Source of the DNA: Gossypium raimondii
Taxonomy: Eukaryota > Streptophyta > Magnoliopsida > Malvales > Malvaceae
Direction of reading: 5' to 3'
Length of the DNA stretch: 64,000 bases
NCBI RefSeq assembly: GCF_025698545.1
Contig: NC_068565.1
Span: forward strand, 22,575,848-22,639,847
The translations under genes and the position numbers were made by a program. The notes under the pieces are model-generated. The model was not told the origin of the DNA. It ran no database searches and saw only the letters and a program-made list of their open reading frames with translations. This document shows, piece by piece, positions 26,807-39,400 of the stretch (position 1 is its first letter; every line of letters begins with the position of its first letter).

Positions 26807-27356
26807 CAAATATATTGAAATTATGAGTATAGTTTAAACTATTTAAGAGATATATAATAGATAGACTTTATATGTATTGAATGGTTAATTTAGGGTTTAA
26901 GGTTAAAGTTTACTTGAGATTTGTTAAATGATAAAATTTTATACAATTAATTAATGCTTTTATATTTAAAAAATTAATCTAAACCATTTGATATATTTAA
27001 ATATTAGTTTAAATAGAATTAATAAATAAGTTAAAAAAAGTAATAGATTGATATAGATATTTAGGTATAATTATTTATTTTGGAGAGGATCAAATTATAA
27101 GAAAAAAATACAAAAATAAAAATGAAATAAAAATGATTTATTTCCATCTTTTATCTGTTTTAATTCTTCATGTGACTTTGCCTGTCTCAACTGCTTCTCA
27201 ATCATTTATTTCCATTTCCGCCACCACCGTCTTCATCATCATCGTTCCCCTACTTTTGCTACTTTAAGCTCCTCTTCTTCTCAACCACCCTCATCAAGAG
27301 CAGTAACTCCTCCTCCTACTTCAGTAAGATTTTGAATTCTTACTAAGCAAGCCAAA

Positions 27357-27410
27357 ATGGGAGTTCACGGTCTATGGGAACTACTAAAAAACACAGTCTC
27401 CGCATTTGCT
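27357..27410 (+). pseudogene. Possible start of an XPG/UVH3-like nuclease gene
   Basis: ATG at 27357 opens MGVHGLWELL, the start typical of XPG-family nucleases such as plant UVH3, but the match stops after ten residues and a stop follows at 27411. The preceding 200 bp is pyrimidine-rich like a leader. A very short match, so this may be chance. The 300 bp after it has long but unrecognised reading frames. Confidence 0.3.
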
Positions 27411-28539
27411 TGAACTTTAGGGCAATAATCTGATTCTTGCCCTCTTTTTTCTCTCCTAAAAGACCAAATCACGCAGCTGCCCCTTCATCACTCTACCACC
27501 ACTGTATTCAACCCTCCGTGAATACAAATGGATCATTAAAAAGTTCCATCCGCTTATTCCATCTTTATCTTTTCATCAAAATCTCGAAAATCGAAACAAT
27601 TCCGGTGTTTTGGAAAATCAAGGCTGGAGTCTCGAAAAGGGCGCTTCTCGCCAGAACCCTAATACAGGGGGTTTTGGAAAGATACACCCAAAGAGCTCGA
27701 GAATTAGCATGCTTACAGTTCATGCCATAGGCCTTTGGTCTTGGGGTCCATTTCTTTCACTTCGCTAGATCTGCTATTATACATATGTTTCTACAACTAG
27801 GGTTAACTTCTTTTTAGACTGTTTTTCATTTACATTTATCTAGTTGATGTTTTTAGAAGAAAGTTCTATTGTTCTTACATTGATTCTGTCATTCAGAATT
27901 TCAGGTTTGCTCTTTATGATTCTGCTTTGGCTGAAATAAGGCTTATTTACTTGATCGAATGGTCTACTGCTCTACTTAGCAGATTTAATTTTTATCTTAT
28001 TTTGCTTATGTTATTAACTTGGATTGTTTTTTAGTTGTTTCTCTTTTTCTTATCTTATGATGCTTTGAGTTATTCTGCCCTGATTGAAATATGCCCAATT
28101 TTTATGTTTTGCTTGTATGATTTTATGAATATTTGGACGCAAGTTTGTTATCTGACAAAAGAGATGAGAATTTGGGAATCGAGTTATAATTTAATTTATT
28201 AAGGAATCTTCAGTGCTCAATTTAGGGATTTGATTGATGTTTTGCTTGTATGATTTTATGAATCTTGTGCACACAAGTTTCTTATCTGAACATAAGAGAT
28301 GAGGATTTGGGAGTCAAGTAATAATTTCATTTATCAAAGAAATATCAATTGCGCATGTGCCAGTTTATAATTGTTGTAATATTTATCATTCAGCAGATAT
28401 TTCCTTTATTTTGTTTGATTTTTTTTATACTTTCCAATTATTTTCCCTTGGGTTAAGACTCTAATTGGCGACATGAATCTGTTGGCATTATACTTAAGCT
28501 TAAGTTAATAATGGAATTGAGTTGATTGGAATTTTGCAG

Positions 28540-29318
28540 GATACTTAATATGGAAGAAAAATGTCTCATCGCAAATTTGAGCTTCCAAGGCATGGCTTTT
28601 TGGGATTTCTCCCTAGGAAAAGAGCCTCCCGCCACAGAGGAAAAGGTTTCTCCTATATTCCCTTCAATTGTTTATAGTTGGATTCTGCTATGTTTGTTTA
28701 GTAAATATTGTTAGATTATTCTATTATTTGAATGATTTATTGCATCTTAACCAATCATACTGATGCAGAATTAGCTGTGACCAAGTATAATCTTTTCTAG
28801 TTTAGTAGTTTGCCTTTTAGATTTGATATAATCTCTGAAGTTTTAATTGCTAGCACGCTCCCTTAATATTAAGTTAAGATTTTTCGCTTGTTCAGGATAT
28901 ATCTTTAATTCCCTATATGAATGTTTTTTTATATATAAGCTTCTAATTTTTCTTTCTTCTTTCACGGTTGTTCAGTGAAGGCATTCTCAAAGGATGATCC
29001 TACTAAGCCATGCAGATTAACTGCGTTCTTGGGATATAAAGCTGGAATGACCCATATAGTGAGGGAGGTTGAAAAGCCTGGTTCAAGTAATTTTTTCTCT
29101 TCTGACCCATCATCTGTAAATTTTGGAATACTAGATAGTCTGTTGCTTATCTGCTGCTATATGAAATAAAACCATGTGCCTTTTATGTGCTTTCTTGCAT
29201 TGTTTACTTTCCTCCATGGTTAGGTGGATAGCATAATATATTTATATGTTCTTTTCTTCCAGAACTTCACAAGAAGGAGACATGTGAAGCAGTTACTATC
29301 ATTGAGACACCACCCATG
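28540..29318 (+). pseudogene. RPL3: Captured 5' part of the 60S ribosomal protein L3 gene (exons 1-3)
   Basis: Exon 1 (coding 28561-28645) gives [20 protein letters not shown] then RASRHRGK. Exon 2 (28976-29086) gives [32 protein letters not shown] and PGS. Exon 3 (29263 to about 29318) gives LHKKETCEAVTIIETPPM. Splice junctions and phases are proper, and a 5' UTR intron acceptor lies at 28539. Homology then stops: the remaining roughly 80% of L3 (usually about 389 residues) is missing. The reading frame is undamaged, so the fragment is fairly young or was under selection until capture. It lies entirely inside the CACTA element. Confidence 0.9.
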
Positions 29319-30253
29319 TATTTCGGCTTTTTAACCTTATAGCTCACCATTTAACTCTTGCTAATATGATTTTCTTTTGATGATCATCGTCTTTATTTGT
29401 TTACTGCATAAAATTTGTTCATAAATTTATCATATATTAAGATTCTCCTGTATGCTTTAAAACAATGAACTTAACGTGCAAGATCTTTTCCATCTTTCTG
29501 TTGTATGCATCATAAGAATTTGAGTGAAACATAGGAAAATAATTCAGAATCTACGAAGTCTTTTGTCTGTTACCATAATACTCTGTATAGTTACATTATT
29601 CTTGTTGTTTTTTACTCATTGCCTTGTCTATTGTGGGTCAGTGTTGGCGCTGGTGCTCTCGACTACTCTCTGACATGCAGGCTTTCAAGGTGATTTTTTA
29701 GCACAAAGAAAAATCCTCTATCTTTACTACTGTTGTAGATATATATGGATGCAATAGAAAACTCTTCCTAGTTTCAATGCATAATCTTTTTTTTTCTCTT
29801 TAACACTCGTGTTAGGCTGCAAATCCTGGCTACACATATTACATATTTTATTTTGTTCATATTGCATATGTTATTTTTAAATAAAAAATTATGTTATTTT
29901 TTGTATGTGTTTTAAAATGCAAATCTAAGTTTTAAGATCGTAATTTTGACATTTAAAAAATTTAATATACTTTGAACAACGTAATGAAATAGTTGTCGTG
30001 ACATCATTATCGAACTATTCTAGATGGCAGAAATGAGAGTTTAGTAGAGCCAAGTGGTAAAAGAATTGAATTATTAGTTTCTCTTGAGGGGTTAGAATTA
30101 AAAAGAAAATAAACATCAAATTACAAGTTTACAATGCCTCTACCACCATATTACCCCTATTGGATGCACAATATTATAAAGTAAAATATTTTGGTTTACA
30201 TTAGTATGTAATCTACATGTTGAATCCAACAATTTAATGTGTTATTCTGCTGT

Positions 30254-30376
30254 CAGATAGTACCTGGGTTTAGGGTCCGTATCATACCAGTTCTTGGTAC
30301 CATCCCTGTGATATTTGGATAGGTTATGGCCTCGTATGTTGTTACACAACTTGCAGGGTTGGATGTTCAACAGAGC
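30254..30376 (+). pseudogene. Captured exon of a ThiF/TcdA-like tRNA-modification protein
   Basis: The frame reads QIVPGFRVRIIPVLGTIPVI then FG, a stop, and VMASYVVTQLAGLDVQ. This matches the C-terminal part of plant E1/ThiF-type proteins annotated as tRNA threonylcarbamoyladenosine dehydratase. The stop replaces the usual glutamine, a single C-to-T change. It is preceded by TTCTGCTGTCAG, a plausible acceptor. Recognition is from memory of the family and should be checked by search. It lies inside the CACTA element. Confidence 0.65.
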
Positions 30377-30384
30377 TAGTGGTA

Positions 30385-30753
30385 TTACAATTTACAGTAT
30401 TCTCTGTGCTGAAAACTTTTGCAAGTTAATGAGCAATTTTTCCTTGAATATTTAGGCATTTTAATTGATGATTCATATATTAATATTTTTTGTTTGTAGC
30501 AAGAATATATAATATATGCTTTGCTTCTTCCACTGAGATGAAGGGTGGTTTTTGGATCAAATTGGCTAAGACTTGGACAAAATAGTGGAAGAACATGACC
30601 TATCATACCAGATGGCTCAACTAAGTTGAGGAATACCAGATTGTCAGCATTAGCATCCATTTCTTCATCTTCATTTCTAGAAGCATCAGAGGTTTCTTGA
30701 AGCTTTAAGGTTGTATGGTTGTGGCTGGCGCTAAATAGAAGGTAAGTGCACAA
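30385..30753 (-). other. Unrecognised reading frame in the CACTA element
   Basis: 122 residues, protein-like in the middle: ETSDASRNEDEEMDANADNL, then VFLNLVEPSGMIGHVLPLF and FDPKTTLHLSGRS. It is on the strand opposite to the other captured exons. No family recognised; it could be another captured fragment or chance. Confidence 0.3.
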
Positions 30754-31344
30754 TGAGTTGAACTGATTTACTTATCTTTGCCATGTTCACTATGGTTTGA
30801 AGAGTTTACTCTTATTTTCATGCAGAGCATGTAGGCACTAAATCTGCAGTTCAAGTTTGAAGCCATGCTCAAAAGTTTTTCTCTAAGGCTCATTGCTTTG
30901 AGTTCATTACAAGATTTCCTTGATTAAGTAAGTGTATTATATCTTTTATTACCAAGATTTACTTGATTAAGAAAATGCATTGTATTTTTTATTACCTTGC
31001 AATGTGTATAGTCATAGGCAGGTTCAACTAGTCAGTCTGTTTCTCATATGTATTGTTTATTTTAGTTTTGATTCTAAATTTTTATTTTTACTTTAATATT
31101 TACGACAACTTGAGTTCTAACTTTTGGATTTTAATTGTGTTATTAATTTATTATTTTAAATTTTAAAACTAAATTCATTAATTTTTATATTTAGTTTTAA
31201 AGTTAAAATTTTCATAGAAAATTTAATTTAAATAATATTTTTATTTATCCTTAAAAGTATATTTAAAGTTCAAATTTAAAAATAAAACATAATATAATAT
31301 TTATCATAAAAATAAATATTATTTGATTAAAATAATTTTTTTTA

Positions 31345-31795
31345 AAGGTTATGTTTTTAGCGGCGTTTTTGCGAGAAGCGCTGTTAAATGCCACGATCTT
31401 TAGCGGCGTTTGTGATAAAAGCACCGCTAAAGGTCAAGATCTTTAGCGGCGTTTGTGATAAAAGTGCTGCGAAAGGTCAAAGATATTTAGCGGCGTTTGT
31501 GATAAAAGCGCCGCTAAAGGTCATAATCTTTAGCGGTGTTCGTGAGAAAAGCGCCGCTAAAGGTCATGTTCTTTAGCAGCGTTCGTGGGAAAAGCACCGC
31601 TAAAGGTCATGTTCTTTAGCGGCGTTTTCGAAAAAGCGCCGCTAAAGATCATATTCTATAGTGGCGTTTTTTCACATAAACGCCGCAAAATTTAGCGGCG
31701 GTATTAATAGCGGCATTTTTTGTGGCGCTTATAAAAACGCCGCAAATTGTTATAAGCGCCGCTAAAGGCCTAAAAAAACGCCGTTAAAAACCTGT
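31345..31795. repeat. Right subterminal repeat array of the CACTA element
   Basis: About seven tandem units of roughly 42 bp, each containing TTTAGCGGCGTTTGTGATAA then AAGCGCCGCTAAAGGTCA. Each unit is an imperfect hairpin. The left end carries the same words inverted. Confidence 0.85.
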
Positions 31796-32035
31796 TTTGC
31801 TGTAGTGATATAAAAAAACCAGATTTATGAAGGTTTTGGGTGAGTTCTTGAAGTTTTAAGTTAAGCTTTATAGAGAGAAAGAGAGTAAAGTTTTGTTATG
31901 TGCCAATTGCAAGGTATTGAACTTGAATACCACATAGGAAAGTAAGAGATTTCCTAGTTGGTTTTATATGGACCTAGGCTTTCCAACCTCAATAGCTAGC
32001 TTTTGGGGTGTGGTTCTCCAAAGGTCCGTATCAAT

Positions 32036-34200
32036 TGGTATAAGAGCCAGCTATTATATTTCTCAGTTGCAATGATGTGGCGTGGGTGGTGATGCCAATA
32101 TTGTAGTGTTCACCTGGGGCTAGATTAAGCTAGCGCAAAGCTACCACGTAACAATTGTCATCTCTGTTTAAATTTATGTTATTTTTATTATTATTTGTTT
32201 ATGTTTAATTGTAAAAACACAATGTTTGGCTTTAGGGAACTTAATGAAACGATGGGTTGTAGTTAGGGTCCGGGTCATGTTAAAATGGCGTGTTTTATGC
32301 TTCTGTTTTAGGAGCCGTTATTCTTTCCCTCTTAAGTAGGATCCATGGGAAGAAATGGTTTTGAAAATACAACACTAATTTTGCTTCTCTCTTAACTCTC
32401 TCTCTCAAATTTATGCATTTCTTCTCTTTTTCTCTTGTGTTTTTCTTTGTTAATTTCTTTCCCGTATCAAGTTCTTGGTTTTTGTTGGAATTAAGAGAGG
32501 TATAGAGTGATTATGAGTTATAGATAATTAACAAAGTATTGGATTTTAGTTTGAGGAAGTTTGTATTGGAGTTCTCTTTAAGTGTTTCAAAAAGCAAAAA
32601 TAGAATTTTGCTATATCAAAATGTATCATTTCCATAGATTTAGGACTTTTTTATTGTTGCTTATTGTTATTCTAACTTGATTTATTGTTTTGGTGATGAA
32701 TTTGAAGCTAAAGAAGTTGGAGAAAGTTTGAACGTGAAAAGGAAGAAGAGAGTAACGGAAGCATAATTGGTTTTAATTTATGCATTCTAATTTTTTTTAT
32801 ATCCATTATGTTTATGTCTAAGTTGCTAGCTTAGAAATTGTTTTTGTAGTAGTAGTGTCATATATTTGGTAGGTAAATGATATGATGTGTATGAAGCTCA
32901 AGTTGATCTCCAATGAACTAAGTGAATGTTGTTAATTGATATGTTTTCATGAAGATACTAGATGAAAATCAAGTTGCTATTAATTCGTTGATATGTTTTC
33001 GATGTTGATCATGTTGGATTAAATGTTTTTAATTGTTAATGGCACCATGAAATGATATTGGATAGTTTCCGGGTATAGTTGGCATACCATAGGATGTGTG
33101 GAGCTTTTCAAAGATTTTGTGTTTATGTGTTAGCTTAGTGTACTTGGGAGATTTGCTTTGTGGTGCTTTGCACAATTATTTGGGGAAGCATTGGTTAAGT
33201 CATGTTATACACACACCAATCATTTATTATATTGTGTACTTGACTATTGTGCTTACTTACTACTTTTTAGGGATTTAATTAGATATTTTTGTATCCTTTT
33301 ATGATTCCAAGTTCGATTAAAAAGAGCAATGCTTTAATAAACAATGATAACAGAATTTGATATGTGAAATTGTTAGTAAATTCTCATGTTGGTTTAAATT
33401 GTGCAATGCAATTAAATATGCTATGGTGCTTGTTATAAAAAGTGGAAACGTATGGTTTCAATGTATAATCATGGTGATATAATGTTTTTAAATGGCATTT
33501 TATTTATGTTCAATGTTGTTGTGACACTGTATATCGATGTTTGTTTAGTCTGCTTTCAATTTAGCTTATTCATAAGGTATATTAGAACTTGGATATGCAC
33601 AACTGAGCTTTATTGGAAAAGCTCACTTTGTGAATTGGTGTTCTGTGCGCAATTCATAGGGATTTGAGAGTGGTTCTTCATATAAGGCAGCATCACACAT
33701 TTCAGCTAATCAATTAATTTTTAATGCATTTTTGGCTTTTCTAGTAGTTATGACATGTACTTAGGCCTTAATTTTGATCCTTTAGGGTACTTGACTTGGT
33801 TTTAAATGTTATTTTTTTTTTTTTGTCATTTGGCTTATTTGGTACATGTTTGATATTTATGGTAACTTTGATGCACTAACTTTTACCACTTGTTAAGAGA
33901 TTTTGATATTATGTATGTTGATGCAAATTTCTTTTCAATTACCTAGTTGGCCAAAATTTGATAGTATGCCATATCATGAATGTGCATGTTATATACAAAT
34001 TTTGATATGTTAATTTTGTTGGTATTGGTATGGACTTATGCTAGCATGTTTGGGTATGTGTTTGGAATAGGTTTGTTGCAAAAATTTAACCTGAATCTGG
34101 TAGGAGGTACCTCATACCAAGGTATTGGAACCTCATAGTGGGTATCAATACCTATACTTCAAGTTTTGGTACTTTCGAAAGTTAGTAGCCAAAAATTTGA
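32036..34200 (+). mobile_element. Internal region of a non-coding LTR-type element with a primer-binding site
   Basis: TGGTATAAGAGCCAG at 32036-32050 differs by one base from the initiator tRNA-Met primer site TGGTATCAGAGCCAG. The sequence before it ends ...GTATCA (32033), a fitting LTR end. The next two kilobases hold no gag or pol homology. This could be a large non-coding retroelement derivative or a decayed element. The right end is unknown. Confidence 0.4.
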
Positions 34201-34204
34201 AATA

Positions 34205-34535
34205 TCTATTTATAAACTCGAGCTTGGCTCGAGGTATAATCGAGCTACTCGAGCTTGATATTATTTACCAATTTTTGTACTCGAGCCCGTGCTCGATTCA
34301 ATAATCAAGCTTAGGGTTAATAATATATATTGAGGGCAATAACGTAATTTAATAATATAAAAATATAAAAAGTTCGATAAGGCTTGCGAGCCGTTCGAGT
34401 TAAGTATTAATAAGCTCAAATTCAACTCGATCAATAACTCAAGTTGCTCGAGCTTGAGCTTGGCTGCATAATTACTAAATTGAGATTGATTTTTTTCGAG
34501 TTGAACTTGAGTAGCTTGTGAGCACTAGTGTCTCA
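34205..34535. mobile_element. Probable MITE with CTCGAGCTTG subterminal words
   Basis: Clusters of CTCGAGCTTGGCTCGAG and related words appear at both ends in inverted orientation. The right end TTGTGAGCACTAGTG resembles hAT-type termini. The left terminus and target duplication could not be identified, so the class is tentative. Confidence 0.4.
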
Positions 34536-36435
34536 TTTACATCGCTAGTAGAGGATGAATTTTTATTTTTAGGTTTTTCATGAAAAATAAACAAGCGGGA
34601 TAAATTATTTATATGTTTAAGGATTAAAATTTCGTTAAAATTTCTATCAAGACCTTTACACCCATTGGTGGTGAATTCAATTTAGATTCTTGATACTTTT
34701 ATTTTAATTTTTTAAGAGGTATGTTTAAATATTATACACAACCGTACAAAAAAATACATAAACAGTTACAATTTTAAGATTTTCAAAATTTTACAATGAT
34801 GTCTACATTGATAAGTGTCAAGATTCTTTAAACATTCTATAATCATTTTCTTGAATTTGGAAAAATTTGGCGCAACTGATCTTGCAAATAATAAGTAATG
34901 GACAGAGTTACATAAAAATACCAATTTTTTAAAAATTTACTAGATGAGGCCATTTTTTCAAAAAAAATTATGGGACTAGGTTGAAATAACGACAACGCTT
35001 TCAGTTGAAAGCATTTTTAGCTAATTTATAGGAAAATACTTCCAGCTGGAAGCGTTTTCCTCAAACGGCCACTACCAATGGCTATTTTGTCCAACAACTA
35101 TTGAATTAGTTGTTGGGACCAACGATCATTCTTTTTCAATATAACCCCCCATTTCATTTTTTTAATTCAATCTCAACTCTCTCAAATTTCTCTCATTTCC
35201 CTCTTAATTTCTCACTCAAATTTTATTTCTCTCTCAACTCTCTTTTTTTTTATTAAAATTGTCTTAAGATTTTCATAAATTATTTTTCTATTACAATTTA
35301 TTTCGTGTTTTTCGAAATTAGCAATGACACAATCTCTAATTCGTTTGGCTGACAGCCACATTTCTGTCAATCAATTGGAAATGGTAAGAATTTTTTTATT
35401 ATATTTAATGTAATTTAATTTAAATATTTTCTTGTTATATTGGAATTTAATATTTTGTATGTTTTTTATATATAGGCGAAAAATCAAATTTTGGAGACGT
35501 ATATTCATAGTCTACCTACTCATCCATCACTCTTAATCAAACCCTACTTGAGGGATGCCAGATTTTTGCACGTGGCCCTTATGGGTAGGGGTGTAAATTA
35601 GACCCACACTTGTAAGCGTGTTGGTGTAAAGGTGGAGACCCGAGAAGCACAAATTCCATTTTCCATGCGGCTAGTGTACTATCACTCTGGAGGACATGTA
35701 ATTACAGCACGGGTTATCGATAGATGAGCCAAAAGTGACTGGGTCAGCTCACGTAGTCAATTGGAGAGATGTATGCGAGCAACTTTTGGGGAGGGTTTCA
35801 AAAATGATTTATGGAGCTCGGATAGAAATGAATTGGTTAAGAAGAATTTTGGTGGGCTCAATGCGGATTTGAGTGAAGTCCAAAGAGAACAACACGCTCG
35901 GGTGTACATCTTTATGATTATCGGGGGACTCCTAATGCTCGATAAGTCACAAAATCTTGTCCATTTAAGGTGGTTTCTAAAACTTGTCGACTTTAGAGAA
36001 GCAGGTGAACTCAATTGGGGGTCAGCCGTGTTGGCGACATTGTACCGGGAGATGTGTCGGGTGACAAAACCATAAAAAATCAAAATCGGTGGTTGCATGC
36101 TACTACTACAATTACGTGGTACCAACTGTCATTTTTACGTCTTCAAGCGGACTACCCTTATACATTCTGACTCATATCAAGGTAAAATTCATTAGATAAT
36201 ATATTTACCATAATAAAATTACTTAAATTTTAAATTATTGTGTTAACATATTATTTCAATAGGTGGAACCATGGGCTGTGTTACGTGAGACTACCGGATG
36301 AGCTTTGATATATACGGCTTCTATTAGACCAACGATTGGAAGTGGAGGTATTTTTTTAAAACTTGAATTATATAATATTAACGTAGTTAATTTTAAAATT
36401 AGTAGTATATAGATAACTAAAGTTTTTATTATTTT

Positions 36436-39400
36436 TGTAACGACTAGAAAGTTAGTGGTGTCAAAAAAGTGGTTTCGGAACCTCGAATTTCATAAGCTGG
36501 ACTTGTAAATACTTTTATTAAATATTTATGGATTTATATTAGAAGTGAATTGAATTTCGATTAGGTAAATTTGTCGAATTAGTGCTTAATTATGATATAG
36601 GGACTAACTCGTATAAGTATCAAAAGTTCAATTGTTATCAAATTATAAGGTTGATAATAATTAAGGGACTTTTGAAGCAATTAGACCAATGGACTATTAA
36701 TAGTGGATGGAAATAAGGTATAATAAATTAAAAATGTTATAAAAATTTTAATAAAATAAAATTAAAAGTTAATTAAAAGAAATAGATGTTAATTAGTGGA
36801 TTGAAAGAGAATTTAACCTTCTCTTTTCACTTTGGACATTTCGAAACAAAAAAGGAGAAGAAGAAGACCAACGACTAGGGCTTTAAACTTTCAAGATTTA
36901 ATTTGGTTAGTTCAATTTAGTCCTTTTTTGTAATTTTTTTTATTTTCGGAACCCCGGAAGCTTAGGCTAGTTGACCCATGTCATATTTTTTGTTACTGTT
37001 AAAGTTTGAGGATGTTACCATGATTGAATAATTGGAGCTTGAAGTGTTATTTTGATATATTTTAAGGTTAGAAGTGAAAAGGACTAAATTGTAAAGTTAA
37101 TTAATGATTTTGTGTAGTAGGGACTAAAATGCATAAATTGTGAAATTCGTGGTAAAATTGAAAAAATAGGAAGTCCTATAGGGACTTTAGTGAATTCAAC
37201 ATAAAACTAGAGGGCTACATGTTATAGTTATGTTAGTCTCGGTTTTAGGGATTAAATTGAATAAAATACAAAAGTTGCATAAATTAGAAATTGAATGTGA
37301 AAATGGCTGTATATTGATAATTTTATGTGTTGTTTTTAATCCATAGCTAAAATTGACTCGGATTCCTCGAAAAAGAAAAGAAAAGACATAATCGTCGACG
37401 AATAGCTCGGAGTTTTTTATAATCTGAACTACTCGTAATTACTTCATTTTGATCTGTTTGTGTATGGTAAGAATATGATGTGAGATTTCTTGTTCATAAG
37501 ATGTGATTTGAATCGATTGATAATTATGAGGATTACATTGAGTAAATTTGAGAAATGTGTGTATTCTTTATAAATGTGAAAATTGAGTAAGTTTTGGGAT
37601 AATTGTGGTTACTATATATATGTTGACTAAATGTTTACATATTGAAAATAAATATGAGATGGTATATTAGTTATTTATTTATGTGATGGTAATGGTTATG
37701 TGGTTGATGCCTTGATAGGTTGCTTGGGTTATATGCCTAATGTTCTAATGGTTGAGATAATATAATGCTAAGTGATCTGTTTTGGTTGATGTTTGGAAAT
37801 AGTATGATGGATGATATACATAGGTGATCCTTAGAAGTGAATTGGTAAATTTGATGTTATATCTATACTTTGCTTGAATAGATTTGGTAGTTCTAGTAAT
37901 GGTTATTTGGTGCTTGAGAAGTTGATGGTTAATATGTCATTTAGTGATTATTGAATTGATATTGGTATGTTCTTTTGGTTGTGCTTGGTATGATGGAAAT
38001 GGTTGTGGTGCCTTAAAGGCATATTGGGTAACACCCCTAACCCGTATTCGTCGTCGGAATAGGGTTACGGAGTATTACCGTAAAAATGTAACTTAAAACA
38101 TACATTTTAGATCTCAACATAAACATAATATAAACCATTGATATACATGCATAACGTCCCTTAATCGAGCCTTCAAGGCCTTAAAAACCTTTTAGAAACG
38201 GTTCGGGACTAAATTAGAAACATTTAGAAAATTTAAGAAAAAGTTGGAAAAATTGAACTGCAGGGGTCACACGACCGTATGGCCAGGCCGTGTGATTCAC
38301 ACAGTTGAGACACACGCCCGTCTATCAGGCCGTGTAAAAATCGAAATAGGGACACATGGCTGTGTCCCAGCTCGTGTCCGTGCCTGTGTAACTCTCTGAG
38401 TTGGGTCACACGGCCAAGCCACATGCCCATGTGCCGGGCCGTGCAACACTCGAAATGGCCTCACAAGCCTGTTTGCCAGGCTGTGTGCCAGGCCATGTAA
38501 CTGCCTGGCTTGCAACTTTTGAAACCTATAGGGGACACACGCCCGTGTTTTAGGCCATGTGGATATGAAATTGGCCAAAATCAAGCCATTTCCATCACCC
38601 CTTTCAAACATGTACCTACAAGAAATTTGTACAAAAATTAAAGGCATCAAAAACATACCGATTCATGCATGAAACAACCAATTCTATAGACCATAAATCT
38701 ATCTAACCAATATGCCAATAAGGCACCTCAATCATAGTCAATCAAACATACCTAAAGATATGTATGTTTGGCCATATTTCAACCATTCACATCTAGTTCA
38801 TTTCCATCATAAAACATGCCATACTAGACCATATTGCAGCTACTTTATCACATACCAAATTGGCTATTGAAACATGTATCAACTTAACCATACTAACACA
38901 CAACAACAAGATGCCAAAAGTACCAAAAGTGTACAAACTAAAATAACAAATAAAAGCAAACTTATCAACTAACATCAAACACAAGTCCACCTATACATGC
39001 CATTATAACCTTGGTCAAAACATCAAAAACTATCGATATATTCGCTAGATAGTGTGATAGATCTCTGACAAGCTTCCAAACCGATCGAGCTTCCGATATC
39101 TATGAAACATGAGAAAGAAAGCTACGTAAGCATATAATGCTTAGTAAGTTCATAAAACATGAACATAACTTACCATTTCAAAGCATAACATTAAAATTTA
39201 AGCATGATATAATCCAACCACAAGCTTGGCACAAGCCTAAGCACCATCAACACTATATGTTAGTGCATCAACACATAATTCACTTGAACTATCATAAGAT
39301 AAGTTGTTATACATGAACAATTTTATTTGAAATCATCAACTTCATGAACATAAGTATACTTTCATTGAACATTTCCTTTTCAATCCTTTTCACAGATTCA

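Larger units (their letters stand above)
25392..31807. mobile_element. CACTA (En/Spm) element carrying host gene fragments
   Basis: The right end, inverted, reads CACTACAGCAAAACAGG (31791-31807). The left end TACCATACCAAAACAGG (25392-25408) is a degenerate match. A 3-bp target duplication ata flanks both ends, as is usual for CACTA elements. Subterminal arrays of TTTAGCGGCGTTT and AAAGCGCCGCTAAAG lie at both ends in inverted orientation. No transposase was recognised in the 6416 bp. Inside are a tandem repeat, RPL3 exons 1-3, and a ThiF-like exon, so it is a non-autonomous gene-capturing (Pack-CACTA type) element. Confidence 0.8.

Noticed and set aside
28453..28635. Minus-strand ORF of 60 residues
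   Set aside because: Opposite strand of RPL3 exon 1.
38233..38656. Minus-strand ORFs of 65 and 119 residues rich in His, Arg and Leu
   Set aside because: They are translations of the CACACGGCCGTGTG cluster in an LTR; the same happens at 17249-17464 and 59261-59660.
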